Below are positions 1-8,248 of a stretch of 64,000 bases of DNA, piece by piece. How positions within the stretch are numbered: position 1 is the stretch's first letter; each line of letters opens with the position of its first letter. This DNA is from Dyadobacter pollutisoli (lineage in GTDB: Bacteria > Bacteroidota > Bacteroidia > Cytophagales > Spirosomataceae): the NCBI RefSeq assembly GCF_026625565.1, contig NZ_CP112998.1, forward strand, positions 2,234,501-2,298,500, in the 5' to 3' direction. A model generated the notes under the pieces. It saw only the letters and a program-made list of their open reading frames with translations. It was not told where the DNA came from and searched no databases. The position numbers and the translations under genes were made by a program.

Positions 1-227
1 GCTTTGTCATCTTCCGGGCCTTTGAGCAAAAGCAGCTGCCATTTGACTAGTTCGCAATCGGCAGCGGCAGGTATAGCAAGCATCGGCCTGATAATGGCGT
101 CACAAGGAGTAGCGCCTGCAAAAATATCGCGGTCGGGAGAGGCAGGTCTTTTACCTTCGACGAAGCAAAATACGAGGCCAATGCAGATCAGGTATCTCAA
201 AATCAACATTACTGGCTTTGGTTTCAT
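1..227 (-). CDS. Hypothetical exported protein, 3' end outside window
   Basis: The frame opens at an ATG whose complement is at 225-227 and stays open for 75 codons to the window edge. The N-terminus is basic then hydrophobic (MKPKPVMLILRYLICIGLVF), which reads as a signal peptide. It is followed by a segment with GATPCDAIIRPML and a CELVKWQLLL stretch. I vaguely associate this pattern with small NlpE-like exported proteins of Bacteroidota, but cannot confirm it from 75 residues. The gene starts 33 bp after the stop of the LytS-type kinase gene and in the same direction, so the two are probably co-transcribed. The C-terminal part and the true length are not visible. Confidence 0.55.
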   Translation of the reverse strand, partial: MKPKPVMLILRYLICIGLVFCFVEGKRPASPDRDIFAGATPCDAIIRPMLAIPAAADCELVKWQLLLLKGPEDDK

Positions 228-260
228 GATTTTTACGTTTATTGGTTTTCAGGTTAATAT

Positions 261-1322
261 TCAAAATTCAATTTCCAGGTTCACCAGGAAAGAATTGCCT
301 TTGTCCTGGGTGAATAGGGTATGTTTGGCCGGATACAGCAATTCAAGGCGTTTCCGTAGATTGGTCAGCCCTATTCCGCCTTTGCTTTTGTGCCCGGCTG
401 TGTGCGGCTGACTGTTTTCAATTTTCAGGCTGAGCGAGGACTTGCCTACCGAAAGGTCCCCGTGAAGCCAGGCGCCGCTATTCAGCTGGCTTACACCATG
501 TTTCACTGCATTTTCAATCAATGGCAGCAGCAGCAATGGTGCGATCAGCTGACCATTGAGGTCTCCACTTACTTTTAATTCAATGTCGGCATGACTGGAA
601 AAACGCAATTTTTCAAGGTCAAGGTAAGTATTCAGGTAGCTGATCTCTTTCTGCAAAAGCACTTTGGAATCCTCGCTGTCGTAAAGCATATACTCCATCA
701 TTTCCGACAATTTCAGGACAACGTCCGGCGCCAGGTCCGACTTTTTGAGTGTCAGCGCGTATAGATTGTTGAGGACATTGAACAGGAAATGCGGATTGAC
801 CTGAGAGCGCAGGAAATTCACTTCCGCCTGCAACTTTTCGACCGTTATTTTTTGCAAAACCCGTTGCTGCTCGTACCAGTCAATGCTTAGTTTTAACGCT
901 ATCATCAGTCCCAGATACCACAATGTGCTAAAAAAATTGTAAGACAATGCCTCGATTAAATCACTGTTGCGGGTAGGCCCCAGAATGTAGCCATACAAGT
1001 AAAAGTCGAACAATCCCTGCGCCAGCATATATCCGGAGATGGACAAAAGAACAGCGGCCAGGTAGGACCAGTATCGTCTTTTAATAAGTAGGTTAGGCAG
1101 AAAGTAATTCAAATTCAGATAAGCGATCACGATCAGCAAAAATATCCGTGCCGATACGCATACCACAAAATATGGCATGCTCGCCTTGTAGATCAGGTAA
1201 CGCTTTTCATAAATAAAAAAACCGGTGATCAATATCCAGTAGGCCGAGTGGATCAGGGCCGACTTATAGGATATCGTTCGTTTTGAGAATGGTACCTGCA
1301 ATGTTTTGTCCAAGAATTCCAT
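261..1322 (-). CDS. LytS/YehU-type membrane sensor histidine kinase
   Basis: A 353-residue kinase of the LytS (His_kinase) family that autophosphorylates on His and passes the phosphate to a response regulator. Four hydrophobic helices are visible at about residues 24-39, 51-74, 84-106 and 129-147. A short coiled coil (about 150-170) follows, then the phospho-acceptor motif QVNPHFLFNVLNNLYAL with His near 178. The ATP-binding part has the N-box PLIENAVKHG and the G-box GGIGLTNLRKRLELLY. There is no periplasmic sensor domain, so the membrane helices are the likely input. Its usual partner, a LytTR response regulator, is not next to it in this window, so it is either an orphan or its partner lies elsewhere. 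The exported protein at 1-227 follows directly. Confidence 0.88.
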   Translation of the reverse strand: MEFLDKTLQVPFSKRTISYKSALIHSAYWILITGFFIYEKRYLIYKASMPYFVVCVSARIFLLIVIAYLNLNYFLPNLLIKRRYWSYLAAVLLSISGYMLAQGLFDFYLYGYILGPTRNSDLIEALSYNFFSTLWYLGLMIALKLSIDWYEQQRVLQKITVEKLQAEVNFLRSQVNPHFLFNVLNNLYALTLKKSDLAPDVVLKLSEMMEYMLYDSEDSKVLLQKEISYLNTYLDLEKLRFSSHADIELKVSGDLNGQLIAPLLLLPLIENAVKHGVSQLNSGAWLHGDLSVGKSSLSLKIENSQPHTAGHKSKGGIGLTNLRKRLELLYPAKHTLFTQDKGNSFLVNLEIEF

Positions 1323-1464
1323 TTCATTGTTCGTTCAAGGTGGGTTATATGACAGAATAATTTACTATAAATCAATCATATAATACAATGTAAATGAAAA
1401 CAAAAGAATCCGGTCCAGGAAATTTAGTAGACCAACTACCAAAAAAGTAGAGCAAATGAAAAAA

Positions 1465-1499
1465 GGTCATCAATGTCGCGTTCGTGACAATTAATGACC
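1465..1499 (-). terminator. Hairpin terminator after the sugar dehydrogenase gene
   Basis: An imperfect inverted repeat has GGTCAT and ATGACC as outer arms and TGTC and GACA as inner arms. On the minus strand the stem is followed by a run of T (the A run at 1459-1464). It sits 26 bp past the stop codon of the gene at 1525-2757, so it most likely ends that transcript. Confidence 0.6.
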
Positions 1500-1524
1500 C
1501 CTTAAATATTAAAACTGGTTTTTC

Positions 1525-2757
1525 TTATTTTTTGTAGACGCGGTAAAGCCGGCCTTGATCGGTTACTGCGTATAAAGCACCGTCTTTGCCCTCGGTAATG
1601 TCGCGAAAACGTTGGCCTTCGCCGGATAGCAGCCTTTCTTCGCCTATTACCTTATTGTTCTCAATCACCAACCGGGCAATATGCATGCTGCTCAATCCAC
1701 CAATGAACAAGTTGTTTTTCCATTCGGGAATGCTGTCGCTGCTATAAAATGTGATACCGCTGGGCGAAACCACCGGATCCCAATAGTACACCGGTTGCTC
1801 CATTCCTTCCTTCACCTGAATAGAGTCGCCGATTTTTTTACCGCTGTATTCGATACCGTAAGTAATGGTTGGCCAGCCGTAGTTTTTACCAGCTTCAATG
1901 CGGTTCAGCTCATCACCGCCTCTCGGACCGAATTCAACTTCCCACAAATCGCCCGTTACCGGATGAAATGCCAGACCCTGAACATTCCGGTGCCCATAAG
2001 AATATAGCTCTGGCTTAGCTCCGGCCTTACCTTCAAACGGGTTGCCTGCGACTGGTTTGCCATCTTTGGTAATGCGGATCACTTTTCCCAGACTGGAATT
2101 TAAATGCTGGGCCTGTGGCCTGGTAATGGTGTCGGAACGTTCTCCTGTGCTGATCACAAGGTCAGCGTTTTTATCAAACAGAATGCGTCCGCCATAATGC
2201 AGGTTGCTGGCAAAAGCGGGTGTGGCGCGGTAAATGACGGTGGCACCTTCGATTTTCTTTTCGTCAGCCGAAAGTTTTCCCTTCGCTACCGACGTCAGGT
2301 TACCGTCCGGACGTGTTTCTGAAAACACCCAGTACACCATTCTGTTTTTCTCAAAATCAGGGTCTACCCGGATACCGAGCAAGCCGCCTTGTCCCTCGGA
2401 ATTAACAGCAGGGATGCCTGTGATAGGAGCGCTTAACACCCCCGCAGTGGTCGCAATGCGCATGGTACCTGCTTTTTCAGTGATGATCAGTCGGCCGTCG
2501 GGCAGGGTGGTGATGCCCCACGGGTTTTTCAGATCGCTGGTTAGCACCTTACCTTCGTAAGCAGTGGCCGATTTAACGCCGCCAATCCTGGTCTGGCCCG
2601 GGAATGCCGGCTTGTAATCTGAATTGGCCTTTTGAGTTTCAACAGGAGCCGCTGTACTGTCGGTTTGTGCTACATCGGCGGTGTCCGACGCTTTTTTTTG
2701 ACAGGAGACAAAAGCAAAAGCAGCGCCTGCGAGGATTAGCAGAATACTTTTAGTCAT
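1525..2757 (-). CDS. PQQ-dependent sugar dehydrogenase-like lipoprotein (GSDH family)
   Basis: A 410-residue protein of the glucose/sorbosone dehydrogenase family, a six-bladed propeller that in YliI/Asd-type members oxidises aldose sugars with PQQ. The N-terminus is a lipoprotein signal with a lipobox ending at Cys19 (AFAFVSC), followed by a low-complexity linker. Family landmarks are visible: LKNPWGITTLPDGRLIITEK at the propeller start, GGLLGIRVDPDF, LHYGGRILFD, GHRNVQGLAFHP and EFGPRGGDELN, then WDPVVSPSGITFY near the end. These cover the usual catalytic His and Ca/PQQ-contact regions. Length is normal for a lipid-anchored member. It is probably attached to a membrane facing the periplasm. 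The substrate cannot be read from sequence. A hairpin terminator follows. Confidence 0.85.
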   Translation of the reverse strand: MTKSILLILAGAAFAFVSCQKKASDTADVAQTDSTAAPVETQKANSDYKPAFPGQTRIGGVKSATAYEGKVLTSDLKNPWGITTLPDGRLIITEKAGTMRIATTAGVLSAPITGIPAVNSEGQGGLLGIRVDPDFEKNRMVYWVFSETRPDGNLTSVAKGKLSADEKKIEGATVIYRATPAFASNLHYGGRILFDKNADLVISTGERSDTITRPQAQHLNSSLGKVIRITKDGKPVAGNPFEGKAGAKPELYSYGHRNVQGLAFHPVTGDLWEVEFGPRGGDELNRIEAGKNYGWPTITYGIEYSGKKIGDSIQVKEGMEQPVYYWDPVVSPSGITFYSSDSIPEWKNNLFIGGLSSMHIARLVIENNKVIGEERLLSGEGQRFRDITEGKDGALYAVTDQGRLYRVYKK

Positions 2758-2820
2758 GGTTTTTTGTTAACAGGTTTGGGAAAAACTAAATAACGGCAAA
2801 GATAGCTTACTTCGCATACA

Positions 2821-4122
2821 TTATTCGGTTTGTGACTTACTGTTAACACGGAGTTCCGGCAGTAGTAGGCGGGGGGATATAATTGACCATCTGAGCTGAA
2901 TACCCAGACTAAAAAATTGAAGGCGTTCCGAAGTGATTGAACCAATGGGGTACCTCACAAATGGCTCCACAGAGAGATTAGCAGCTTTCCAGGGATAGTC
3001 GAAGCCAAGTGCAACATTGACTGTTGATCCAAACCCAATTTTGTCCCGTACGCGTTCGTCCCTTACCACGCTTTTTTCTTCCAATGTTTGGGTAGAAACC
3101 ACAACGGGGCCGTTTTCAGCCTCGACAACGGTTGTTAAAATACGGCTGTTGCTGTATGCGTAGTCAAATTTCTGACCGAATGTACCAAGCATGGACAGGC
3201 CGCCGGAGACATATATGTTCCATTTTCGGGTCGGCATCATTCGGTACCGGACATTTATCGGTATTTCTGCGTTCGCCCACCTGTAATCTACCCGGTCCAG
3301 GTGAGGGGTTCCGCTCGTGGCGGGATTGAAAGGTAATTTTTCCTTTTGTATCCGAAGCGACTGCCGCCCTAAGCTCAATCCGGTACTCAGTTCTATTTTT
3401 CTTGTCAATGGAATATCCGCAAGCCCGCCCAGGCCAAAACTGTATCCGGGTAAGGAGCTGGTGGCGCTGTTTACGTGCTGATTTAAGACCATACTGTACC
3501 CCGGGCGAGATTTGTGATTTGGCATTTCTTCCCGTAAGTCATTCGTTTTGAATGGAATGGAAGGTTTCTTAATGTAAATAGATAAGTATGAAAACGACCT
3601 TGCGTTTAAGACAGCAAAGTTGGGATCTTGTTGAAAAACAATATCAGTACCTGAATTTATTGCGGTTTCTGCGGTTGAATGGTCGGTAAATTTATCGGCA
3701 GTGAAATCAGGCAAGTTTTTCGGGGCGCTAGTTGTGAGAAGTGATTTTTTATTTCTTGAAACTAAATTCAAATGGCTTTGGTCAATTTTAATTTCAGCTT
3801 TGGAAGTTAACCGGAAATCAGGCAGACTTTGAATGCTGTCGGCTGGCGGATCTTCTATGGTTTTTGTTTGCTTTTTGGTATGTATCTGTTTTTCAGCAAC
3901 GGTTCTTTTGGAGTTACCAACCAGTTTATTCACGCCCCAACCCACGGCTAATGCAAGAAAAAGCGTCGCTGCGATCTTGTAGAAAAAAAAGAACAGTCGT
4001 TTTTTGTCTTCTTTTTTCTTTCTGAATGCCTCAAAATTATCCCATGAACCTTCCCGGTAAGGAATGTTGTAATTCTTTAACCTCTCTAATGTTTTCCTGT
4101 CAAAAGGTGCTTTTTCTGACAT
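2821..4122 (-). CDS. Membrane-anchored barrel protein, probable anti-sigma partner
   Basis: A 433-residue protein of unusual build. A short charged cytoplasmic-type N-terminus (about 1-42, with SWDNFEAFRKKKEDKKR) leads into one hydrophobic helix at about 43-66. A Ser/Thr/Lys-rich linker follows, and the last about 220 residues have the alternating Gly/aromatic pattern of a PorT-like beta-barrel (for example YSFGLGGLADIPL and WNIYVSGGLSMLGTF). The start is 2 bp past the stop of an ECF sigma gene, so both are in one operon. In Bacteroidota such gene pairs commonly join an ECF sigma factor to a membrane protein that restrains it. The anti-sigma role here is inference from position and topology. 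No classical anti-sigma zinc motif is visible. Confidence 0.65.
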   Translation of the reverse strand: MSEKAPFDRKTLERLKNYNIPYREGSWDNFEAFRKKKEDKKRLFFFFYKIAATLFLALAVGWGVNKLVGNSKRTVAEKQIHTKKQTKTIEDPPADSIQSLPDFRLTSKAEIKIDQSHLNLVSRNKKSLLTTSAPKNLPDFTADKFTDHSTAETAINSGTDIVFQQDPNFAVLNARSFSYLSIYIKKPSIPFKTNDLREEMPNHKSRPGYSMVLNQHVNSATSSLPGYSFGLGGLADIPLTRKIELSTGLSLGRQSLRIQKEKLPFNPATSGTPHLDRVDYRWANAEIPINVRYRMMPTRKWNIYVSGGLSMLGTFGQKFDYAYSNSRILTTVVEAENGPVVVSTQTLEEKSVVRDERVRDKIGFGSTVNVALGFDYPWKAANLSVEPFVRYPIGSITSERLQFFSLGIQLRWSIISPRLLLPELRVNSKSQTE

Positions 4123-4124
4123 CG

Positions 4125-4691
4125 CTATTTAATGATTCTGTTCTGTGAATTGATCAGCTCCCGCAGTCTTTGCTTTGCTCTCGTCAGGTAAGTGCGCGAG
4201 GAGGATGCAGGAATTTTTAACATCGCCCCGATTTCTTCATGACTATATCCTTCGACTTCATTCAGGTTGAATACCACTTTCCATAGTGGAGGTAACTGGT
4301 TCATTAATAGAATGATATCGTCAATGCTTTGCAGGTCTCCTTGGTCATTCTGGGTGGATAAATAAGGGCTGGCATCGTCGAGATTGGCGAAGAAAAAGTA
4401 TCGCTTTTCTTTTCTAAAATGGTCAATTGCGGTATTTACGATCAGTTTGCGCATCCAGCCCCTGAAAGACTTGATATCCTTTACCTGTTTTGGAAGCTGG
4501 TTGAAAATTTTAAGAAAAGAATCATTCACCACTTCCTGGGCAAGATCGGTATTGGTCAGGTATCTCAGGGTTATCCCCATTGCAAAGCCAAAAAAATGTT
4601 TGAATATAAATTCCTGCGCCTTCGGGTCCCGCTTTGCGCACTTTTCTATCCATGTCTGTTCAACAGCTGTACAATCAGATAACCATTCCAC
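4125..4691 (-). CDS. ECF-type RNA polymerase sigma factor
   Basis: A 188-residue sigma-70-like factor. Region 2 lies at about residues 25-95 (EFIFKHFFGFAMGITLRYL, then DLAQEVVNDSFLKIF and FRGWMRKLIVNTAIDHFRKE). Region 4 lies at about 125-180 (LPPLWKVVFNLNEVEGYSHE, then IGAMLKIPASSSRTYLTRAK), the helix-turn-helix that reads the -35-like element. There is no sigma 1.1 or region 3, as expected for ECF factors. The membrane-barrel gene follows after 2 bp and is the likely regulator of its activity. A GC-rich hairpin lies between the upstream lipoprotein gene and this start. Confidence 0.9.
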   Translation of the reverse strand: MEWLSDCTAVEQTWIEKCAKRDPKAQEFIFKHFFGFAMGITLRYLTNTDLAQEVVNDSFLKIFNQLPKQVKDIKSFRGWMRKLIVNTAIDHFRKEKRYFFFANLDDASPYLSTQNDQGDLQSIDDIILLMNQLPPLWKVVFNLNEVEGYSHEEIGAMLKIPASSSRTYLTRAKQRLRELINSQNRIIK

Positions 4692-4705
4692 ATTTAAAAC
4701 ATAGT

Positions 4706-4735
4706 ATTGCCTGCACGGCGAATCGTGCAGGCAAT
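4706..4735 (-). terminator. Hairpin between lipoprotein and sigma genes
   Basis: A perfect 12-bp inverted repeat (ATTGCCTGCACG and its complement) with a 6-base loop. It is downstream of the lipoprotein gene at 4746-5246 and 14 bp before the sigma gene start. There is no long T run, so it could be a weak terminator, a processing site or an attenuating stem. Confidence 0.45.
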
Positions 4736-4745
4736 CGATTAGTAA

Positions 4746-5246
4746 TTATTTGCTGCTTACCGTGCCATTAGGATCAATGGAGCTGTCAATAGGTTGGGAG
4801 CCGTTGGAAACATTTACGGTTACATCTTTCGGATCTATATTTGGACCGAAGAGTTCTTGCAAATCAATGGTCAGTTCGTGGGTCATAATCGCCTCGTGCT
4901 GAACCTCACCCAAGCGGCTGTAAGCCACCACAATACCGGTCTGCATTGGATAGCTTTCCAATAAAATGCCACTCCAAACAACCTTGTAATTATCAACACC
5001 TCCGGGGCCTTCCACGGTGACTTTTAGGATATTACCTTCACGTTTAAGGGCTTTGATTTCAAAAATAGAACCTTCGTGTTTTTCCCGGGCTGCGATCAGG
5101 CGTGCAAACTCTTCGGCGTTGGTTTGTACCAGCAGTTCTTTTGGGTCGCCCAATGGAGCAGCGTCTTTGTCACTACAGGCAAATAGCAAGAATGTTGCCG
5201 TCGCAAGCAGGAACAGGCCTTTTGCAATTGTCTTGATGTTTTTCAT
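4746..5246 (-). CDS. Hypothetical lipoprotein
   Basis: A 166-residue protein with a clear lipoprotein signal (basic start MKNIKTIAKG, hydrophobic core, lipobox LLFAC with Cys at 24). The mature part is predicted soluble and rich in beta-type segments (IFEIKALKREGNILKVTVEG, DNYKVVWSGILLE). I do not recognise a named domain. It precedes the sigma/barrel pair on the same strand, but a hairpin separates them. It is probably attached to a membrane and faces the periplasm. Confidence 0.7.
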   Translation of the reverse strand: MKNIKTIAKGLFLLATATFLLFACSDKDAAPLGDPKELLVQTNAEEFARLIAAREKHEGSIFEIKALKREGNILKVTVEGPGGVDNYKVVWSGILLESYPMQTGIVVAYSRLGEVQHEAIMTHELTIDLQELFGPNIDPKDVTVNVSNGSQPIDSSIDPNGTVSSK

Positions 5247-5327
5247 ATTTTTTCAGCTAATGATTGTTTTGTACCCATGTCGGATGCGGAATGCAAAACG
5301 CTACATTTTCAAGAAAAAATAATTTGT

Positions 5328-5371
5328 GTAACTCAAAAGTTACGCATATATTTGCGTAACCTAAAAGTTAC
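5328..5371 (+). promoter_or_regulatory. Paired palindromic operator of the AHSA1-ArsR operon
   Basis: Two 16-bp inverted repeats of the form GTAAC-N6-GTTAC are seen at 5328-5343 and 5356-5371, 28 bp apart and ending 5 bp before the ATG at 5377. Between them the halves GTTACGCA and TGCGTAAC form a further palindrome (5339-5360). The position suggests autorepression by the ArsR protein encoded second in the operon. A very similar two-palindrome layout precedes the other ArsR-AHSA1 operon at 11407-11455. Confidence 0.6.
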
Positions 5372-5376
5372 TCATT

Positions 5377-5808
5377 ATGAAAAAAGTTATTAAACATCAA
5401 TTCTTCTTTCCACATCCGACGGAGACGGTTTGGGAGTATCTGACAAAATCGGAACTGATGGGCCTGTGGCTAATGAAAAACAACTTTCAGCCCACCGTGG
5501 GAGTTGATTTCCAGTTCAGGACCAACCCCATACCTAGTCTGGAATTTGACGGGATCTTTTATTGCAGGGTATTGGAGTTGGTACCTTTTGAAAAGCTGTC
5601 TTATTCATGGCAAAGTGGGCCTGGGGAAGGCGAGATTACGCTTGATTCTGTCGTAGTATGGCAATTGCAGCAAACCGATAAAGGCACTACGCTTTTACTG
5701 GAACACAGTGGTTTTGACCGGGAAGAAAATCAGAATTTTTACAGAGGTCTGACCGATGGCTGGGTGGAAAAGCTTCAAAAAATTGCGGACCTTTTAAACG
5801 CAGCGTAA
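5377..5808 (+). CDS. SRPBCC (AHSA1-like) ligand-pocket protein
   Basis: A 143-residue protein of the AHSA1/activator-of-Hsp90-like SRPBCC group, a helix-grip fold with a hydrophobic pocket. The typical opening is HQFFFPHPTETVWEYLTKSE, followed by LMGLWLMKNNFQPTVGVDF, and the closing helix is DGWVEKLQKIADLL. Members have diverse or unknown ligands and no single reaction. The stop codon is 1 bp before the ATG of the ArsR gene, so the pair is translationally coupled. An ArsR-AHSA1 pairing is common in bacteria and suggests that the regulator controls this protein in response to a small molecule. The ligand is not known. Confidence 0.8.
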   Translation: MKKVIKHQFFFPHPTETVWEYLTKSELMGLWLMKNNFQPTVGVDFQFRTNPIPSLEFDGIFYCRVLELVPFEKLSYSWQSGPGEGEITLDSVVVWQLQQTDKGTTLLLEHSGFDREENQNFYRGLTDGWVEKLQKIADLLNAA

Positions 5809-5809
5809 C

Positions 5810-6133
5810 ATGGCCACCCCAACACTTGACGCATTCCAGGTGATCGGCGATCCGAGCCGACGGAAGATGCTGATGCTGCTCTCAGAGGACAGCCTGACGA
5901 TTAACAGCCTGGCTGACAATTTTGATATGAGCCGTCCCGCCGTTTCAAAGCATATCAAAATTCTGCACAATGCCGGGTTCATCTCAATCGAAGACATTGG
6001 CCGGGAAAGATACTGTACATTGAAACAGGATGGATTTAATGAATTACAAGACTGGATATCTTACTTTGACAAGTTCTGGGTATCGAAAATAAAGACATTG
6101 GAAACTTTATTGAACAACAGATTGCCAAACTAA
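5810..6133 (+). CDS. ArsR-family winged-helix regulator
   Basis: A 107-residue ArsR/SmtB-like repressor. The N-terminal helix QVIGDPSRRKMLMLL and the recognition region MSRPAVSKHIKILHNAGFIS are clear, followed by the wing (IEDIGRERYCTLK). There are no paired metal-binding Cys motifs; the single Cys in the wing region is not enough, so this belongs to the non-metal ArsR class that typically partners AHSA1 genes. It is the second gene of an operon with the SRPBCC protein and probably binds the paired palindromes upstream. Confidence 0.88.
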   Translation: MATPTLDAFQVIGDPSRRKMLMLLSEDSLTINSLADNFDMSRPAVSKHIKILHNAGFISIEDIGRERYCTLKQDGFNELQDWISYFDKFWVSKIKTLETLLNNRLPN

Positions 6134-6215
6134 AAGACGCTTTATGGCCTTTGGATCATTACCTGCTCTCCCAAAATGGAGCAGTTGCCAGGTAGGGAAG
6201 CAGGTAACGGTTTTT

Positions 6216-7478
6216 TCAGGAGAAACGATTGCGGGCGTCGTAGGCAAGGCCGAGTCCGACGCTGGATAATTTGTTTTCCTCCGACCATTCGGCCGCCGGG
6301 AATAACCGCCGGAAATGCTCCTGAATCAATGGGATTTCGGTAGATCCGCCGGTCATGATCACCAGGCCGATGGCTTCCGCCGCAATGCCCGCGGCCTGCA
6401 AACATTCTCTGGCCGCATTGACGATGCGTTCTGTTTTGGTGGTAATGGCTACATTAAAATCCTCACGCGCAACATCAATACGCAGGTCCTGGTCAATAAA
6501 ATCGAGTGATGCCTCGTAAGTATGGCTGCTGGCCAGTCCGATCTTGATCTTTTCAGTCTCAGCCAGTACCGCGTGACCGGTTTCCTGTTCAAGCACGCTA
6601 ATCAACCGGGCATACGGCACCGGATCATGCGTTTCACGCAGCAGTTGCTTGGCTTGGAACAGTATTCTGTTGGTATACAGGAAGTTGACTTTGCTCCATT
6701 CAGAAAGGTCAAAATAATGATAGGATGGTACTTCTAGACTTTTGGTTCCGTACCGCGTCCGGAATCCCAGTTCCGGCATCATTTCAGCAAGGCTCAGGTC
6801 TTTATCGAAATCATTCCCACCAAGCCTTACGCCTGTGTTGGCCAGAATGTCGCTGGTCCTGTCATGTTTTCGGGCATTTTCTTTGGACAGGCGTATGATG
6901 GTAAAATCGGATGTTCCGCCACCCAGGTCAACCACAATCGCTAACTTCTCGCCATTCACTCTCGCCTCATGGGCGAATGCGGCGGCAATGGGTTCAAATT
7001 GAAATCCTACGTGCTCGAAACCGAGACTCTTTGCCACAGCTTTCAGCTCGCTTTCCGCCCGCTGATCGGCAGCTGGATCGTTATCAATAAAATGAACCGG
7101 GCGGCCCATTACAACGTGCTTCAATGCTGCTCCACAGTCTGCTTCCGCTTTGCGTTTCATTTGGTCCAGAAAAGCCGCAATGATCTGATCAAATTTCATC
7201 AGCTCGCCATTCACCATGGTACCCTGCCGCATGGCGGGAGTACCCAGCACCCGTTTCAGGCTTCGCATTAACCTTCCCGGCTGTCGGGTAAGGAAGCGTT
7301 CCGTAGCCTCACGGCCGAAGAATGCCTGGTTGTCCTTTCGGGCGAAAAACATGGCACTGGGAATGGTATTATTGTCGTTTTCGACCGGAACCAGGAAAAC
7401 ATCGTCTTGATTTGCTACCGCCAGACTTGAATTGGAGGTACCGAAATCAATACCGCAAAAAACAGAAGTTGTCATCAT
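6216..7478 (-). CDS. Hsp70-family protein, YegD-like
   Basis: A 420-residue actin-fold ATPase related to DnaK but lacking the C-terminal substrate-binding and lid domains (DnaK is about 640 residues). The phosphate-1 loop CGIDFGTSNSSLAV, the phosphate-2 loop VVDLGGGTSDFTI and the adenosine motif VIMTGGSTEIPLIQ are all intact. The connecting insertion around residues 215-270 has the YegD-like sequence. YegD is annotated as a putative chaperone, and no client or co-chaperone is known from the sequence. It stands alone between the ArsR operon, which converges on it, and DUF4256. Confidence 0.85.
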   Translation of the reverse strand: MMTTSVFCGIDFGTSNSSLAVANQDDVFLVPVENDNNTIPSAMFFARKDNQAFFGREATERFLTRQPGRLMRSLKRVLGTPAMRQGTMVNGELMKFDQIIAAFLDQMKRKAEADCGAALKHVVMGRPVHFIDNDPAADQRAESELKAVAKSLGFEHVGFQFEPIAAAFAHEARVNGEKLAIVVDLGGGTSDFTIIRLSKENARKHDRTSDILANTGVRLGGNDFDKDLSLAEMMPELGFRTRYGTKSLEVPSYHYFDLSEWSKVNFLYTNRILFQAKQLLRETHDPVPYARLISVLEQETGHAVLAETEKIKIGLASSHTYEASLDFIDQDLRIDVAREDFNVAITTKTERIVNAARECLQAAGIAAEAIGLVIMTGGSTEIPLIQEHFRRLFPAAEWSEENKLSSVGLGLAYDARNRFS

Positions 7479-7575
7479 TTGGAAAATTGGGGGCGCAATT
7501 TCCCATTATTTGTCCGGGAATGCAAATCAATGTTGCTTCCAAGTCCGATTTTTAACTTTGATATGTATCTGTGAC

Positions 7576-8139
7576 TTATACCCTCAGCGCCCCGCGGAAC
7601 CCTCTCGCCGCATAATACGAGTCCGCACCGTTGTGATAGATGAAGACCCGGCCAAAGCGACGGTCACCAAAGATTGCGCCGCCGGCTTTTCTCACATCAG
7701 CAGGCGTTTTCAGCCAGCTTGATGTTTTGAGATCAAAATTGCCGAGCTCCTGCAAATACTGATATTGTTCCTCCGTCAGCATTTCAACACCCATTTCAGC
7801 GGCCACATCCATGGCAGTATTTTCCGGCTTATTTGCCTTTCGCGACTCCCAGGCAACACGGTCGTAGCACCAGCTTCTGCGTTCTTTCGGTGTTTCAGTT
7901 GAGCAGTCGAAAAAAATGTATTCATCAGTCTTTTCATCAAAACCAACCACATCCGGCTCACCGCCAGTCACTTCCATGTCGTCAAGCGACCAGAGTTTTT
8001 CAGGGTTAGCTTCCAGTTTTGCCTGCACTTTGGCCCATTCAAGACCTTTGTGGCGATCCATATTTTTCTCAAAACGGCTTTTCAACGTTTCGAGTAATTC
8101 CTTGATCTGGTCTGGGGATAGTTGTTTTTTGGTTTTCAT
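7576..8139 (-). CDS. DUF4256-domain protein
   Basis: A 187-residue soluble protein that matches the DUF4256 family from memory. Landmarks are GLEWAKVQAKLEANPEKLWS, the block EPDVVGFDEKTDEYIFFDCS followed by TETPKERRSWCYDR, and the C-terminal FGRVFIYHNGADSYYAARGF. The family has no assigned function. Residues such as the DCSxE and the YHNGADSYY block are strongly patterned and suggest an enzyme or ligand-binding site. It has normal length and no signal peptide. It is separated from the upstream gene by a long hairpin. Confidence 0.8.
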   Translation of the reverse strand: MKTKKQLSPDQIKELLETLKSRFEKNMDRHKGLEWAKVQAKLEANPEKLWSLDDMEVTGGEPDVVGFDEKTDEYIFFDCSTETPKERRSWCYDRVAWESRKANKPENTAMDVAAEMGVEMLTEEQYQYLQELGNFDLKTSSWLKTPADVRKAGGAIFGDRRFGRVFIYHNGADSYYAARGFRGALRV

Positions 8140-8164
8140 GGTGTTGGTGGTTATTAGTGCCTTA

Positions 8165-8212
8165 TTAGTGCATTCGTGGCGGCAAATGAATGTCTCGCCA
8201 CGAATTCACTAA
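8165..8212. repeat. Long intergenic inverted repeat
   Basis: The arms ATTCGTGGCG and CGCCACGAAT (8172-8181 and 8196-8205) extend outward through TTAGTG/CACTAA with one mismatched position, giving about 17-bp arms around a 14-base loop. It lies between the membrane-protein gene (ends 8249) and the DUF4256 start (8139), both on the minus strand. It may end the upstream transcript, but there is no strong T run. Confidence 0.5.
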
Positions 8213-8248
8213 TGAACACGAATATGGCAAGCACGATTTGTTTACATT

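Noticed and set aside
4..411. 135-codon plus-strand frame at the window start
   Set aside because: It lies antisense to the end of the LytS-type kinase gene and to the exported-protein gene, both of which have clear protein features.
8165..8212. Phage attachment site
   Set aside because: The inverted repeat is long but no integrase or phage gene is near and no second copy is visible. A transcript-end hairpin is simpler.
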